Shown here piece by piece: positions 34,601-39,537 of a DNA stretch of 39,537 bases. Position numbers and translations under genes: made by a program. The notes beneath the pieces were generated by a model. That model was not told where the DNA came from. It worked only from the letters and a program-made list of their open reading frames with translations, and searched no databases. Numbering within the stretch: position 1 is the stretch's first letter; every line of letters begins with the position of its first letter. Origin of the DNA: Hepatocystis sp. ex Piliocolobus tephrosceles. Lineage: Eukaryota > Apicomplexa > Aconoidasida > Haemosporida > Plasmodiidae. The stretch spans positions 1-39,537 of the forward strand of contig CABPSV020000047.1 in assembly GCA_902459845.2 (NCBI GenBank), written 5' to 3'.

Positions 34601-37600
34601 AAAATAAGAGATGAAAATCAAACGAAACTTAGTAAGTATTCATTATATAAGAATGAAAAGGATATTTTATATCCGTATCCTAAAAAGGGTAGTAACGAAT
34701 TGGATCATAATACTACTATTGATTTGTTAATACAAAATATAGATGATCAATTTAATGATTTTGAAAATACATGTATAGAAATTAGTGATATGCATAAAAA
34801 TGAAGAATGGGTTGGTATTTATCAGAAATTATCTATTTTGGATTTAAATTTTACTAATGTTATAAATATTGTTATAAACGAAATTAATAAAGCAAATGAA
34901 AATACAGTTGAAGAAAAAGAAGAATTAAAAAAAAGTATAGAACTTTTGAAAAAAAAAATATATCCTTTATCAAATGATTTTTTAAAAAGTATAGAAGAAA
35001 TAGAACAATTAAAAAATAATTTAACTTCAGAATATGAAAAAAATGAATCTTTATTAAATGATAATGAAGAGTTAAAAAGAGTTTATAACAGTTTAAGTGG
35101 TGATTATGATGAATTAAAAATAGTGTACAATAGTTTAAGTAATGATTTTGAAGAGTTGAATAGAGTACATAATCATTTGAGTGGTGATTATGACGAGTTA
35201 AAAAAAGTGAATGAAAATTTGAATAGTGATTATGAAGAATTAAAAAAAGTACACAATCATTTGAGTAGGGATTATAATGAATTAAAAAAAGTACATAATA
35301 ATTTAAATGATGAATATAAAGATAAATTAGTAATGATACAAAGTCATGAATATGAATTAAATATATTACAAAACAAATTGTTAGAAAAAACAGATACGAA
35401 AATAAAAGAAGAACAATTAAATGAATGTCTCAAAAACGATTTAACAAATTTAAATACATCGTTAATACAAGCTACTCAAGATTTAACTGAATTAAATAAT
35501 GAGAATATAAAAAATAAATTAACAGTAGAAAAATTAAAAGAAGAAAATGTTTACTTAAAACAAGAAATAGAAGAAAAGAAACAGGTTATTGCACATTTAG
35601 AAAATAACATAGAATCGAATAATAAATTAATTTTAGATTTAAAAGAGTTTAATGATTTGTTAATACATCAAGCAGAAGAGAAGAGGAATAAAAAGATTAT
35701 AAGACAATTGGATAGTGATGAAGAAGATCATAAGATGAAATATATTGATGGTGGTAATAGTGATGGTGGTAATAGTGATGATGATAATAGTGATGGTGGT
35801 AATAGTGATGGTGGTAATAGTGATGGTGGTAATAGTAATGGTGGTAATAGTAATGGTAGTGATAGTTATAGTCGTAGTAAAAGTCACCAACGTAGTCGTA
35901 AAAATCATCAACATAGTCGTAGTAATAAGCACAAAATGAACCATATCAGTAGTAATAGCAATGTATATGGAAGAGAAGCTGTTGTGAATAATGGATTACA
36001 CGAAGGAATACATAAAAACGAATTATTAATTATTATTAATAAATTAGAAAATGATAATAATGTTCTTAAAAAAGAATTAGCTATTTTTAAAAATAATTTT
36101 AATATAATAAAAGAGAAAAAAGAGGAATTAGAAGAAATGTTAAATAATAAAGATTTAGCTTTAAATAAAAGTGAAATCCAATTAAATGATGTTATTATTG
36201 AAAAAGAAAAATGTATTGAAGAATCAAATAGATATCGTATAAAATGTATACAAATTATAGAAATATGTTTTAACAATTATTTAAACATAATAGAAATTAG
36301 GGAACATATTTTTGAACTTTTTGAAAATGAGGATGAAGAAATTGTTAATATTATTAATTGTCACAAAAGAATGTTAAACGAAAATGATGAAAGACAGAGC
36401 GTTAATAGGAGTGTTAGTAGAAGTGTTCGTAGGAGTGTTAATAATAATGGTAATAGTAACGGTAATAGTAATGGTAATAGTAACGGTAATAGTAACGGTA
36501 ATAGTAACGGTAATAGTAACGGTAATAGTAACGGTAATAGTAACGGTAATAGTAACGGCAATAGTAACGGCAATAGTAACGGCAATAGTAACGATAATAG
36601 TAACGATAATAGTAACGGTAGAAGAATAAGTTCGCATAATGATAAAATGATTTTAGCAGAGGCTAAAAAGAATGTGGTAGAAGGAGGGGGAAAAATGATG
36701 GAGGTTGAAAATGAAATAACAGAAGCCAAAACGCAAATAGCTTACTTAGAACAAGAGAAAATGAATCATGTGGAAGAAATAAGTAAAAAAAATGAAGAAT
36801 TAATTGAAAAGAATGAAGAAATATGGAAATTAAAAAAATTAATAGAAGAATTAAATAAAGAAATAACTAATAAAGATTATTTGCTTATACAAAATGAACA
36901 AAATTTAGAAGAAAAAATAGAAAAACTTAAAAATAATAAAGAATATATAGAAATTTTAAAAGAACAAATAAAAATGTTATGTGATAACATGGACAGTAAT
37001 AATAATTTTTCTATAGATATTAACAATATGAATTTATCACCCACTCTTCGAAGTTTTATTAAAAGAAGAAGTAGTGCACATAAAAATGCAAGATTTTCGT
37101 TGATTAGTATAAATGATGAAAATGGTAATGATGGATCATCTTCGATTATTCATAAGAATGATAATAATAGTAATGGAGATGTATTAAGTATACATAATAA
37201 TGGTAACAATTCAAATAAAATAAAAAATAACAAACAAAATAAGCGATATTCTGAAAAAAGTAATCAAGAGAATTTTAATTTTTATGATGAAAATGAAGTA
37301 AAATTAGAAGAAATGTATTTAGTTGTTGAAGAGCTGAATGATAAATTAGTTTCGGCTGAAAAAAAAATTCATATATTAACTATGGAAAATAAAGAATTAT
37401 TAAATAAAAATGAATTGTTTAAAAATGAATTAAAAAATGCTCAAGGTACGAAAAGAGAACTTATGTTATGTGAAAGCAAATTAGAAATTTTAGAAAACGA
37501 ATTAAAAGAAAAAGAGACTAAATTACATGCACAAAATAAAACAGTTAGTGAATGTGTTGACATGTATGTGGAAGAAAATTCTGAAAACTATTATAAAATA

Positions 37601-38686
37601 TTAGAATTAAAAAAAATTAATGAACAATATAAAATAGAAATTGATGTATTACATGATGAAATAGAAAAATTAAAAATGGAGTGTGAAAAATATAAAAATG
37701 AAATTAATACTATTAGTTCGAGTCTCGAATTTTATAAATCAACACATGATGAACTAATAAATGAATTCAGTAAAGAAGAAACAAATAATGCATACTATAA
37801 AAATGTATGTGATGCTTTAAAAAAAGAAAATGAATATATAAAAGAAAAATTAAATATGGAGGATAAAAGAGAAGAATTAATGAAAAGTATAAACGAATTT
37901 AAAAAGCAATTAAAAAATGCATTAAAAGCAAATTCTGAAATAACCTTAGATTTGGAATATTTCCAAACACAAAATAAAATGTTAAAAGATAATTGTCAAC
38001 AATATAAACAAAGAGAACAATTATTAGTCTCGAACATAAATGAAGAAGATAATTATTTACATATGATGGATGATTATGATTATAAACAAGGAAATATAAA
38101 AGAGTTTATTGAAAAATTAAAAAATGAAATAGAAAATATGCAAGAACAGATAAATAAACAAACTGAAATTATTATATCTTTAAAGCATCAAATAAAGGAA
38201 TATAATTTATGTGAAATAGGGAACTATCCATTGGTAATCCAAGAGCAACAACAGCTCGAACAGAACCAACGACAAAAAAATAATAATAAAATTATTAACA
38301 GTACTAATAATTCTAGTACTTGTAAAAACAACATTAAAGAAATAATCAACATAAATAATGTAACATATGTACAAAGTACTATATTTATTTATATTAATTT
38401 ATTTAAAAGTGTTTTATATATTATAAGTGAAATATTGTTTTTTACTGATCCAACAAATAATTTATACTTTGATATATTAACACTTTTAAAATTAAAAAAT
38501 AATAATAATAATAATAATAATAATATTGAAATAGGAGGAGATTATAATTATTATGTAGAATTCGATAACATGTTTAAAGAATTTTCTTTTCCAAAGGGAG
38601 AATGCGATAATATATTTAAGTGTGTCCTTAAGTCGAAAAACTTTTTGAGAGAAAAACTGCAACTATTGCAGTTGAAAATTCGTTAA
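19628..38686 (+). CDS. Giant coiled-coil protein, conserved Plasmodium type, function unknown
   Basis: A single uninterrupted frame of 6352 codons. Its coding nature is clear from length, lack of stops in A+T-rich DNA and consistent codon use. A polar N-terminus with an Asn run (about 66-75) leads into very long heptad-rich Glu/Lys/Leu/Ile/Asn segments. These are broken by Ser/Gly/Asn/Asp low-complexity inserts and by aromatic-rich helical islands (near 341, 1468, 2178, 2291, 2991, 3118, 4028, 4941 and 5538). No enzyme motif, nucleotide-binding loop or signal peptide is seen. The C-terminus (about 6244-6352) is not coiled-coil: a hydrophobic segment STIFIYINLFKSVLYIISEI, an Asn run, then a compact mixed end. 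Such proteins are usually scaffolds or tethers (Golgi, centriolar plaque, basal complex, nuclear envelope); which one is inference. From position I take it as the P. falciparum PF3D7_1239800 equivalent. Confidence 0.93.
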   Translation: MSNSLTNYNTSYDKSSNATNEVSNIHSKESTIGHNSISSFGYTGTSSLTHRDENVEHNNRYNINSNNNNNNNNNSSNSGRDKNKLNIDKNIKNEKTMDHNIVNDIVKLKTDLKNAIIENNELKKKYNEDTEKLNYISLKNSKYLNKLSDEKRMIAIEYSNYKDESLKDIKRLQDELDKNVVMLNCLKDEILYKEEELKKAHIIDKLYNKETELNKEKEMRIKELEDKLKETQNICNENSVTNIVSNKNKKEIDQLEYLVEEAKKNQTILEEEIKIKENELIKKNNELNNLNEQYENLKRTNNDIEKRISFLKDEVDYYKNNENSFIMQNLFSSENVLNESVCKKYLMKLTILYNILQKIVMYDQKSLCDKDKMIYFLEKENTHFLKKFMADEMYCLYLKDCISKINFTYQIDLHKQEKKYMLLNSEYNDLFNKFIYEKNENCLLNEKYDKIIYEQKKKIFKLKSYISSQNRDKETLTKYIDNYITYIENSYQKYCKLDKEYKNLEELVFDLEEKNKNLLILVNGLHKDRNSNNGTINTDKNTNKIMLTNDDIAVMTADMSQGEKDKNESSVGENGLPILLSDKKNIIEISVEQMKIIKNNMKNKDIEIIELKNTNLELIKTLDKLKEDMITNKKTEYNENEFLKVKDLCFDLKDICNKLELENKEKSFVIEELNKKLKETEKKNKDNQVILELSDFRIQNFNDNIKYFQDKINELNENIQKKESEMAIIQDFNKNIKEERDKLYFENIHLIEMANQLRLENDQLRIANNKQKTQNMNVLIDKHHDMSVGINTNGIITSSFVNESSTTQKSDRIDRVAENGKNAENGKNAENGKNAENGKNAENGKNAEYGKNAENGKNAENEYNDMNTGSSAYKNIFKLTQFQNKMPDDKNNLLLKIDKLTDENIILAKENEEIFNKLQAISSENVKIKNELMYVKSDGEKALFYLEYEKKEKLKYEMLLRQKKRKGREFKKAFNKMMGQVKQLVINIKKIDKENKKSDINNSFFISSSSSSASLYTAENDNSLVRDMNGENDALSSKENKTTTHLMQSSVGKSKSNEKHSIYSRSTKRLQDSVISKNLFSHGGGNSSSSNVHGNYATMHKKNIKKNPVSMKIRMHRFSICNNFKIDLKKYKSAYRDIEYFAAYINEKEKNGMNYIMMEKQNTKGLDRFYSISNSIDTRGMDQSDLKTKQRKRSHLQIEGMDSGHPNGLTKLKKNSMKGSFSIFQAEKMINDINFIKRKYDSKVKETVIMQKKLLDNEKELNYTNIKYENLLNEHDSLINEIKERSEKLNNIEDSYNVLFEKYKERQDEVKMHEKKTEEIFNECNELVEYMKKKETRIKEFDEHLKKMEIKYNEEKEKNDILTKDNISLDNLNSKYKEDITIYKNKMEHMQTELKLRMAKIEELEMIQSNLKNDMLYLKSDTYKHEINLKEAHDELNRINELTMRYKKELEESNKNSEILKEQILNRDYFLYYIHESYKKKDNFYVNLKQRLQGFNKTFLELCEMFEKSEINKLNELYDNFELNDMDYKKNVLTFKLNDKNRNTHEPLLPTEEITNAMNAITNFNIHYEEEKNEMLNRITELENKLKLKMIETNKLCEQYEDNIKSLLLDRDERLKDCVYMSDDLKKKNDEIVLLMKELGDKNIEYNELQFKCNFLDSEVKNLESTKLTLNEKLMELERNQEERISYFKRENEYLKEDTVNFQNVLQLIDNEMNKLKDEINELREEKYNYENKIDKLKELLEEEKRMNDMLKDNEKNFVKEINEAHQYAIKKEEELNTIRINDDMDKKKYIDEIDFLKNENKEIHNSYKNKMKMISELELQMLEYKVLLDKNTSMKMLIQELENKIDELLKDNEKLCVDLKKEKHLSEEKDRTVHILNENIKKMEIEYYEQNGSIIKLKEEKEQLHQEIGILKNCYNKKDEMIEKLEFNLRKAAFGDVQLSELDIERLEQKVIYAGKEEEDNSQLNVNERGDGSIYDDEGLFNSQICIFNNTNGNNMYSNKDGTYHSNNYMNQNSKQQMNQKLVELKKYSLFLKEKNDTLNQEMRKLMDKLSIEEGKQNEVDRIIERRDDMIRNLNNEIVNFNEKIKTLENNMKQLNSELYAANELLALRSDECKELSLELCEVNDVKNKIITQNEVLIQQVEFYKQQIEEKSFLLENVDIQKKMSDDQQYDKNRIIKEYNRILNVYYKTCSHIIYYKKYIDKELNDSIDIHSRYDMSRSGTGGYDSAYPHESDKNVGKHMEDEQNEYEFLIESLNISSLYNSNSTPNHNNNKDDIVNINESNIGEITKYVNEFLKSVRLLLYKKRIYTTKLENNEKRYASFKEKMKKDRDLINELKKKLREKEELELMNGTIHKKGKDWYGKDEQNRLNVHGSHVSAEGHNDSSLAIYKELSSSIYKNEDRDKLLDKKQIDMLHYEIEKLKEENKFLNKQVNNYMKLQNSLNEIKNKEKESIVVDTHLDNNNSRFPNDYTYVAENKYLKFQLDTVNSELDIYKNKNEFLQKKTINYEDIIDNLQKEIINIIDKQKECDNEFYKLEKELEKKNEHIENLLNKRKEDQEHIENENIITEKLEKEFLALTDDLFKKDIQIKESEEIIKKLNDDIKEQIKEIENLKGYVEKVKNDYETVQTKNKESYDRIAKEKQEIAEYEQKKESELLLDKLQNYDTIISELLKEKETLLKNYETLKRIHDEKLKLESVMHQEISDLRKNNETIAEKNNALMNEIHDLVKKNEEYNIKLVDMDKEKLDLYMKYLKISEEFNNIASCSIRLNEKEGAVTGDDDRTMLPASLLDKQKEIKEKAKILEMNVNNLLDLDKMTTNDNELLNKSIISQKRGEGVNNVDNGLDIHTQNGMNKHTIQNEIDKYTIQNEIDEHTIQNDINKLVIENNELKKKINKLELINSNIFNDNKELVKIISNENDEKERLNEERRHSIDHPGRGDHSDNRQRKSYTSLVSHSNNNEQNLNLEIDKLQNKIDEYNILINKQKNYYENCNRKAKNYLYYLNDKIKRFIEIFKEDTFNYNYFKSELKKMKSINLMVIKDNFESFETVKEDDDVISSTYNDNNDKYSSIRRQSHLYDNDIDEEDDNTSVSSKIIVSFFTNYNVPNGENDIIINKIELRKVYKYIIRLKEYYHKVCLLADNRNNKITQLNEIINNYIQENKEHEEEKNELKRNIKELMQENSITVEKLSKVQTNLLNTINEEVNKNNKLILELEKLKEKYKVYKDNSKQIESALQLKLDNESDEYGDGNNTVNVSDNAAFASGGENGDATINNFSINNNANSSIQKEEKKIVNNLNRISILVEEYKELVEKNSNLLVTKNELLSENDLLKNVITNMDKEIVSLTSELNEVKTELTTKKTILKFSNLSSIRKYSSGKEKDGMGSSEIKDGEIKDSEIKDGEIDDYNNETTNNDSNLIKEYEEILLVIEKKNQELEKNCDFFQKHNHELNDKYSTLLNSYNNLKDYVKKKKIELPSSVMYLSGFVDTNEEDQIEKHRKAETKLSSNLNNVSDFIFYSPNDLLLINKNIHAIDMLNNEYLKNKELESYIHSLKNDMNRIIKEEYYDELREVKNKVLQNLLEQENEIEKYKIVLNKMSRQLQDKEEIINDLKRVYNEEIKKTVDMSNGFRGKLNDESLLLLSGEEKDSYNDNNNNHVNDNIMHLQNEKVLLKLKNNYEELLNKYNNCLNDLEERKSELELVKNEMDKIKKLKDIELKDKEFIIKKLELINVQLKDKEDEIKKYYNKELEIKENMIKNKEETLEELTKDMTMLKTEENRKRNYINELELQVSNLHNEINILNDILKDSKEQINIMSKIVEDKEQEIFELVDKVNEYDNLLDNADGSSCRKDGNKQHSSGKRMSEQRLSEQRLSEQRSSKQRSSEQRSSEQKLSDQSPMGSTPKEYDTNSTHELNELKSSNLLDSNMHFQQLSELRQNLKDSFENYNQLKFDSIQKIEEYKEEANNLKIFIKQIENENVKKDEKYELIELAIKEMDKEIIILKEEINQKEMYITELKKAIDINKKDIEYIKDDITLVEHVVTTYIQSNTINLNELTHRLATETKTTYLLFIKDFIIELYHKYGTTNSSSIYSKNKTDDIQVLDDITNSMKETKNEQQIRTHTTNINKLILEEMTYKNEVNDLKEQLEILYDKKNAYANELKSMALELNAKKEEMDNLNNKINEINEINEINEINEINEINKIDEIDEIDEIDEIDEIDEIDEINGTNEINRRETGNNYMMNSAVSNEKYVTKNRDKFVLHKKTELTKKEMELDAKERELKTLENELNKTNNDLTKEQNDIKMYKEELYNNKIHLEELKNDLMMKYEKLYNAQNYIKIKETKLKTIYEKLKDQNIIDLLDINYNDSSLLNSLSPYEGFNSNDFNNNDLNNTNNDIIKNNYNFTSLKKLTEYSNADDNESLNLDSLEYTTYFKEFKKKIKNLKNCLVMSEKNVEMYKNSIENEKKEKEFYKVEMDKLKQLLHMEQINREDLNKELEKLHTALSFEQQNREALNERIKNLEKDDIHIILKSLEESDRIINEKNKEILDLKQKLVETSNGVEEYVGRSNNRLSDGSGGGDGSGGGDGSGGGYGSGGGYGSGGGYGSGGGYGSGGDNSHNHSHSVQHKNNIEYQQKIEHLNSVISNYEKELNEMNEHKEQMIKRSDEQVNTLEDINLLKEDLISANELVNNLVSKNEKLYNVNLELQEVIKDMRKDIDILLTNVEELTDEKQKNSKRIKENVDKYNELKILYEEKVVECDYIFSLLSTKMKKKVEQQNKTRTGQKLQQNQKRESNKRNGQKRLYYDSYDELITDNDGSDNDGGDNDGGDNDYGDNYGNNDDSNNHTVGYNGFTKTVSTPESESSSDERIKLSRAVNERDVMITNLNSKLEYYDKENNKKQEMIDAYKNMMDNLSSKMHIFEDNLDLLIKLNEFINENDYSYEQVIQLLNESVLYKKIMSKILFENQFYKKIVQIKVYIFDMLKKSVSFENDNIDLSEVEKEKLKKIRDENQTKLSKYSLYKNEKDILYPYPKKGSNELDHNTTIDLLIQNIDDQFNDFENTCIEISDMHKNEEWVGIYQKLSILDLNFTNVINIVINEINKANENTVEEKEELKKSIELLKKKIYPLSNDFLKSIEEIEQLKNNLTSEYEKNESLLNDNEELKRVYNSLSGDYDELKIVYNSLSNDFEELNRVHNHLSGDYDELKKVNENLNSDYEELKKVHNHLSRDYNELKKVHNNLNDEYKDKLVMIQSHEYELNILQNKLLEKTDTKIKEEQLNECLKNDLTNLNTSLIQATQDLTELNNENIKNKLTVEKLKEENVYLKQEIEEKKQVIAHLENNIESNNKLILDLKEFNDLLIHQAEEKRNKKIIRQLDSDEEDHKMKYIDGGNSDGGNSDDDNSDGGNSDGGNSDGGNSNGGNSNGSDSYSRSKSHQRSRKNHQHSRSNKHKMNHISSNSNVYGREAVVNNGLHEGIHKNELLIIINKLENDNNVLKKELAIFKNNFNIIKEKKEELEEMLNNKDLALNKSEIQLNDVIIEKEKCIEESNRYRIKCIQIIEICFNNYLNIIEIREHIFELFENEDEEIVNIINCHKRMLNENDERQSVNRSVSRSVRRSVNNNGNSNGNSNGNSNGNSNGNSNGNSNGNSNGNSNGNSNGNSNGNSNGNSNDNSNDNSNGRRISSHNDKMILAEAKKNVVEGGGKMMEVENEITEAKTQIAYLEQEKMNHVEEISKKNEELIEKNEEIWKLKKLIEELNKEITNKDYLLIQNEQNLEEKIEKLKNNKEYIEILKEQIKMLCDNMDSNNNFSIDINNMNLSPTLRSFIKRRSSAHKNARFSLISINDENGNDGSSSIIHKNDNNSNGDVLSIHNNGNNSNKIKNNKQNKRYSEKSNQENFNFYDENEVKLEEMYLVVEELNDKLVSAEKKIHILTMENKELLNKNELFKNELKNAQGTKRELMLCESKLEILENELKEKETKLHAQNKTVSECVDMYVEENSENYYKILELKKINEQYKIEIDVLHDEIEKLKMECEKYKNEINTISSSLEFYKSTHDELINEFSKEETNNAYYKNVCDALKKENEYIKEKLNMEDKREELMKSINEFKKQLKNALKANSEITLDLEYFQTQNKMLKDNCQQYKQREQLLVSNINEEDNYLHMMDDYDYKQGNIKEFIEKLKNEIENMQEQINKQTEIIISLKHQIKEYNLCEIGNYPLVIQEQQQLEQNQRQKNNNKIINSTNNSSTCKNNIKEIININNVTYVQSTIFIYINLFKSVLYIISEILFFTDPTNNLYFDILTLLKLKNNNNNNNNNIEIGGDYNYYVEFDNMFKEFSFPKGECDNIFKCVLKSKNFLREKLQLLQLKIR
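19822..19850 (+). repeat. AAT run (poly-Asn) near the giant protein N-terminus
   Basis: Nine to ten AAT codons preceded by AAC/AGT, giving the poly-Asn run around residues 66-75. Typical Plasmodium microsatellite-encoded Asn tract. Confidence 0.95.
22076..22201 (+). repeat. 18-bp AENGKN-encoding repeat
   Basis: Seven 6-residue units (residues 817-858), one with Tyr for Asn. At DNA level the 18-bp copies are almost identical, which points to recent expansion. Confidence 0.95.
28187..28267 (+). repeat. 27-bp TIQNEID-type repeat, three copies
   Basis: Three 9-residue units of the form (H/Y)TIQN(E/D)I(D/N)(K/E), at about residues 2854-2880, next to a coiled-coil segment. Confidence 0.9.
29773..29826 (+). 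repeat. 15-bp EIKDG-type repeat
   Basis: About four copies of a Glu-Ile-Lys-Asp-(Gly/Ser) unit encoded by gaaataaaggatggc variants, in a linker between coiled-coil segments. Confidence 0.85.
31193..31291 (+). repeat. 15-bp SEQRL/SEQRS repeat
   Basis: Six to seven 5-residue units (Ser-Glu-Gln-Arg-Leu/Ser and variants) at about residues 3856-3888. The Arg-bearing codon is CGG, uncommon elsewhere in this A+T-rich gene. Confidence 0.93.
32144..32275 (+). repeat. 9-bp INE/IDE tripeptide repeat
   Basis: Fourteen 3-residue units from residue 4173: six Ile-Asn-Glu, one Ile-Asn-Lys and seven Ile-Asp-Glu, then a partial unit. The strict period of three cannot follow a 3.5-residue coiled-coil repeat. 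Confidence 0.97.
33314..33436 (+). repeat. 18-bp Gly-rich GSGGGY/D repeat
   Basis: Six 6-residue units (two ending in Asp, four in Tyr) plus a partial one, from residue 4563. It is a glycine-rich flexible segment between two coiled-coil blocks. Confidence 0.97.
34028..34102 (+). repeat. 15-bp DNDGG repeat
   Basis: About five units of Asp-Asn-Asp-Gly-Gly or variants, an acidic linker in the giant protein at about residues 4801-4825. Confidence 0.92.
35069..35320 (+). repeat. Six 14-residue (42-bp) two-heptad coiled-coil repeats
   Basis: Residues 5148-5231 are exactly six units of 14 residues with consensus EL-K-x-V-x-N-x-L-(S/N)-x-(D/E)-(Y/F)-(D/E/N). Copies differ at many codons but keep hydrophobic positions, so this array is older or under stronger constraint than the near-identical linker minisatellites. 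Confidence 0.97.
35747..35866 (+). repeat. 15-bp DGGNS repeat
   Basis: Eight units of (Asp/Asn)-Gly-Gly-Asn-Ser or variants, followed by a basic Ser/Arg/His stretch (about 35866-35940) with SR dipeptides. Confidence 0.94.
36449..36616 (+). repeat. 12-bp GNSN repeat, 14 units
   Basis: Fourteen units of ggtaatagtaac with silent ggc/aat variants and gat (Asp) substitutions at the end. It encodes an uncharged flexible linker and is preceded by a Ser/Arg/Val repeat. Confidence 0.96.
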
Positions 38687-38804
38687 TCTATGATCTGCAT
38701 TAAGTCGGGTTGGGGTCTAGTCAAGCTGGGTCGAAGTAAAACACAGTATATACCTTTTTTTTCCCCCACCTCCACCCTTATTTTTAACAACATAATATAT
38801 TATA

Positions 38805-38850
38805 ATAACATATTATAATAACATATTATAATAACATATTATAATAACAT
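38805..38850. repeat. 13-bp tandem repeat
   Basis: Three full copies and one partial copy of ataacatattata, about 120 bp after the giant-gene stop. Confidence 0.93.
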
Positions 38851-39240
38851 AGTTAGAATAAAAAATATATGCGTATGCATCTACTGATTCTTTTTTTCAT
38901 CCTCTCTTTTTTTTTTTCTCTTTTTTTTTTTTCTCTTTTTTTTTCATTTTTTTTTTTCGTTTTACTATGTTTATGTTTGTGTTGAGTGTATATTCACATT
39001 TATAAATTATAAATATAGCCAACGTTTTTTTTAATATACCTTTACACATGTTTTTGCGTGCATTTTTGCTTGCGTTTTTTGTACGCATTTTTGTTCGCAT
39101 TTTTGTAAACCTCTATGTACACCTTTATGTACACAACACTTTGTTATCGCATATTCTTTTTTTTTTTATTTTTTTTTGTTTATCAAATTTCAACTTATAA
39201 ATTGTATCAATTTTCACAATTTTAAAAATATTTATCTTTA

Positions 39241-39290
39241 TATTTTTACTTTTTTTTACTTTTTTTTACTTTTTTTTACTTTTTTTTACT
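39241..39290. repeat. 10-bp tttttttact array
   Basis: Five copies of a T7-ACT unit (the first with one substitution), followed by CT-rich pyrimidine runs to about 39340. Confidence 0.93.
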
Positions 39291-39490
39291 TTTCTTTCCT
39301 TTTTTTTTCTTTTTTTTTTTCTTTTTTTTTTCTTTTTTTTAAATAGAAATATAAACATAATAAATATTGTTGCTTCCTATTGTTCAGTATATATATTTTT
39401 TTTAAATATATTAGAAAAATACTGCATATTCCCATATGAGGTTATATATATGCACGTGATTGAACGTATATATTTGAAAAAATATTTTAA

Positions 39491-39537
39491 AAAAATAAAT
39501 CATTGTTATATGCATAAAAATAAATCATTGTTATATG
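39491..39537. repeat. 25-bp direct repeat cut by the window end
   Basis: A 25-bp unit (39491-39515, containing aaatcattgttatatgcat) is repeated at 39516-39537, where the window ends after 22 bp of the second copy. The array may continue. Confidence 0.92.

Larger units (their letters stand above)
38687..39537. other. 3' flank of the giant gene, no gene seen
   Basis: Contains a relatively G/C-rich patch right after the stop (38690-38740), a C-rich patch at 38761-38778, a 13-bp array, T- and CT-rich runs, a tttttgcgtgca-type stretch near 39050-39110, a 10-bp array at 39241-39290 and a 25-bp direct repeat at the right edge. No coding region is supported. Confidence 0.8.

Noticed and set aside
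36361..36729. Leu- or Thr/Val-rich frames antisense and sense to the GNSN repeat
   Set aside because: Shadows of a 12-bp repeat inside the well-supported giant gene.

Overview
The window is nuclear DNA of a malaria parasite (Plasmodium). It is extremely A+T-rich, with long poly(dA:dT) and (TA)n runs between genes, AT-biased codons, Asn/Lys/Asp-rich insertions inside conserved enzymes, and two plastid (apicoplast) proteins encoded on a nuclear segment. From memory, the order and strands gyrB(+), thiM(-), ftsH1(+), giant coiled-coil gene(+) match P. falciparum chromosome 12 around PF3D7_1239500 to PF3D7_1239800. The species cannot be fixed by eye; the base composition suits an A+T-rich lineage such as Laverania or the avian parasites. 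Both window ends lie inside tandem repeats and there is an N gap at 15751-15759, so this looks like a draft contig.

Layout: 1-1959 is non-coding, with a 14-bp minisatellite at the left edge, a perfect 17-bp hairpin and a 47-bp repeat. 1960-2574 (+) encodes a small C4HC3 zinc-finger membrane protein. 3555-4127 (-) encodes a small secreted protein of unknown function. 5556-8951 (+) is apicoplast DNA gyrase subunit B. 9676-10620 (-) is hydroxyethylthiazole kinase (ThiM). 13389-16432 (+) is the apicoplast AAA+ metalloprotease FtsH1, interrupted by the N gap. 19628-38686 (+) is one uninterrupted reading frame of 6352 codons for a giant coiled-coil protein. 38687-39537 is non-coding and ends in a 25-bp direct repeat. 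All genes appear to be single-exon.

Functionally, GyrB and FtsH1 both serve the apicoplast (DNA topology; organelle biogenesis and membrane proteolysis). ThiM is a thiamine-salvage/biosynthesis enzyme. Nothing in the sequence suggests they form an operon: each gene has its own long A+T-rich flanks, and most neighbours are convergent or divergent.

The least explained object is the giant coiled-coil protein. It carries an exact six-copy 14-residue (two-heptad) repeat, several short in-frame minisatellites, aromatic helical islands, and a non-coiled hydrophobic C-terminus. Its start codon overlaps the stop of a tiny upstream ORF (ATGA). Two gene starts need care: the longest open frames of gyrB and thiM begin with TTG and GTG, so the true ATG starts lie further in.
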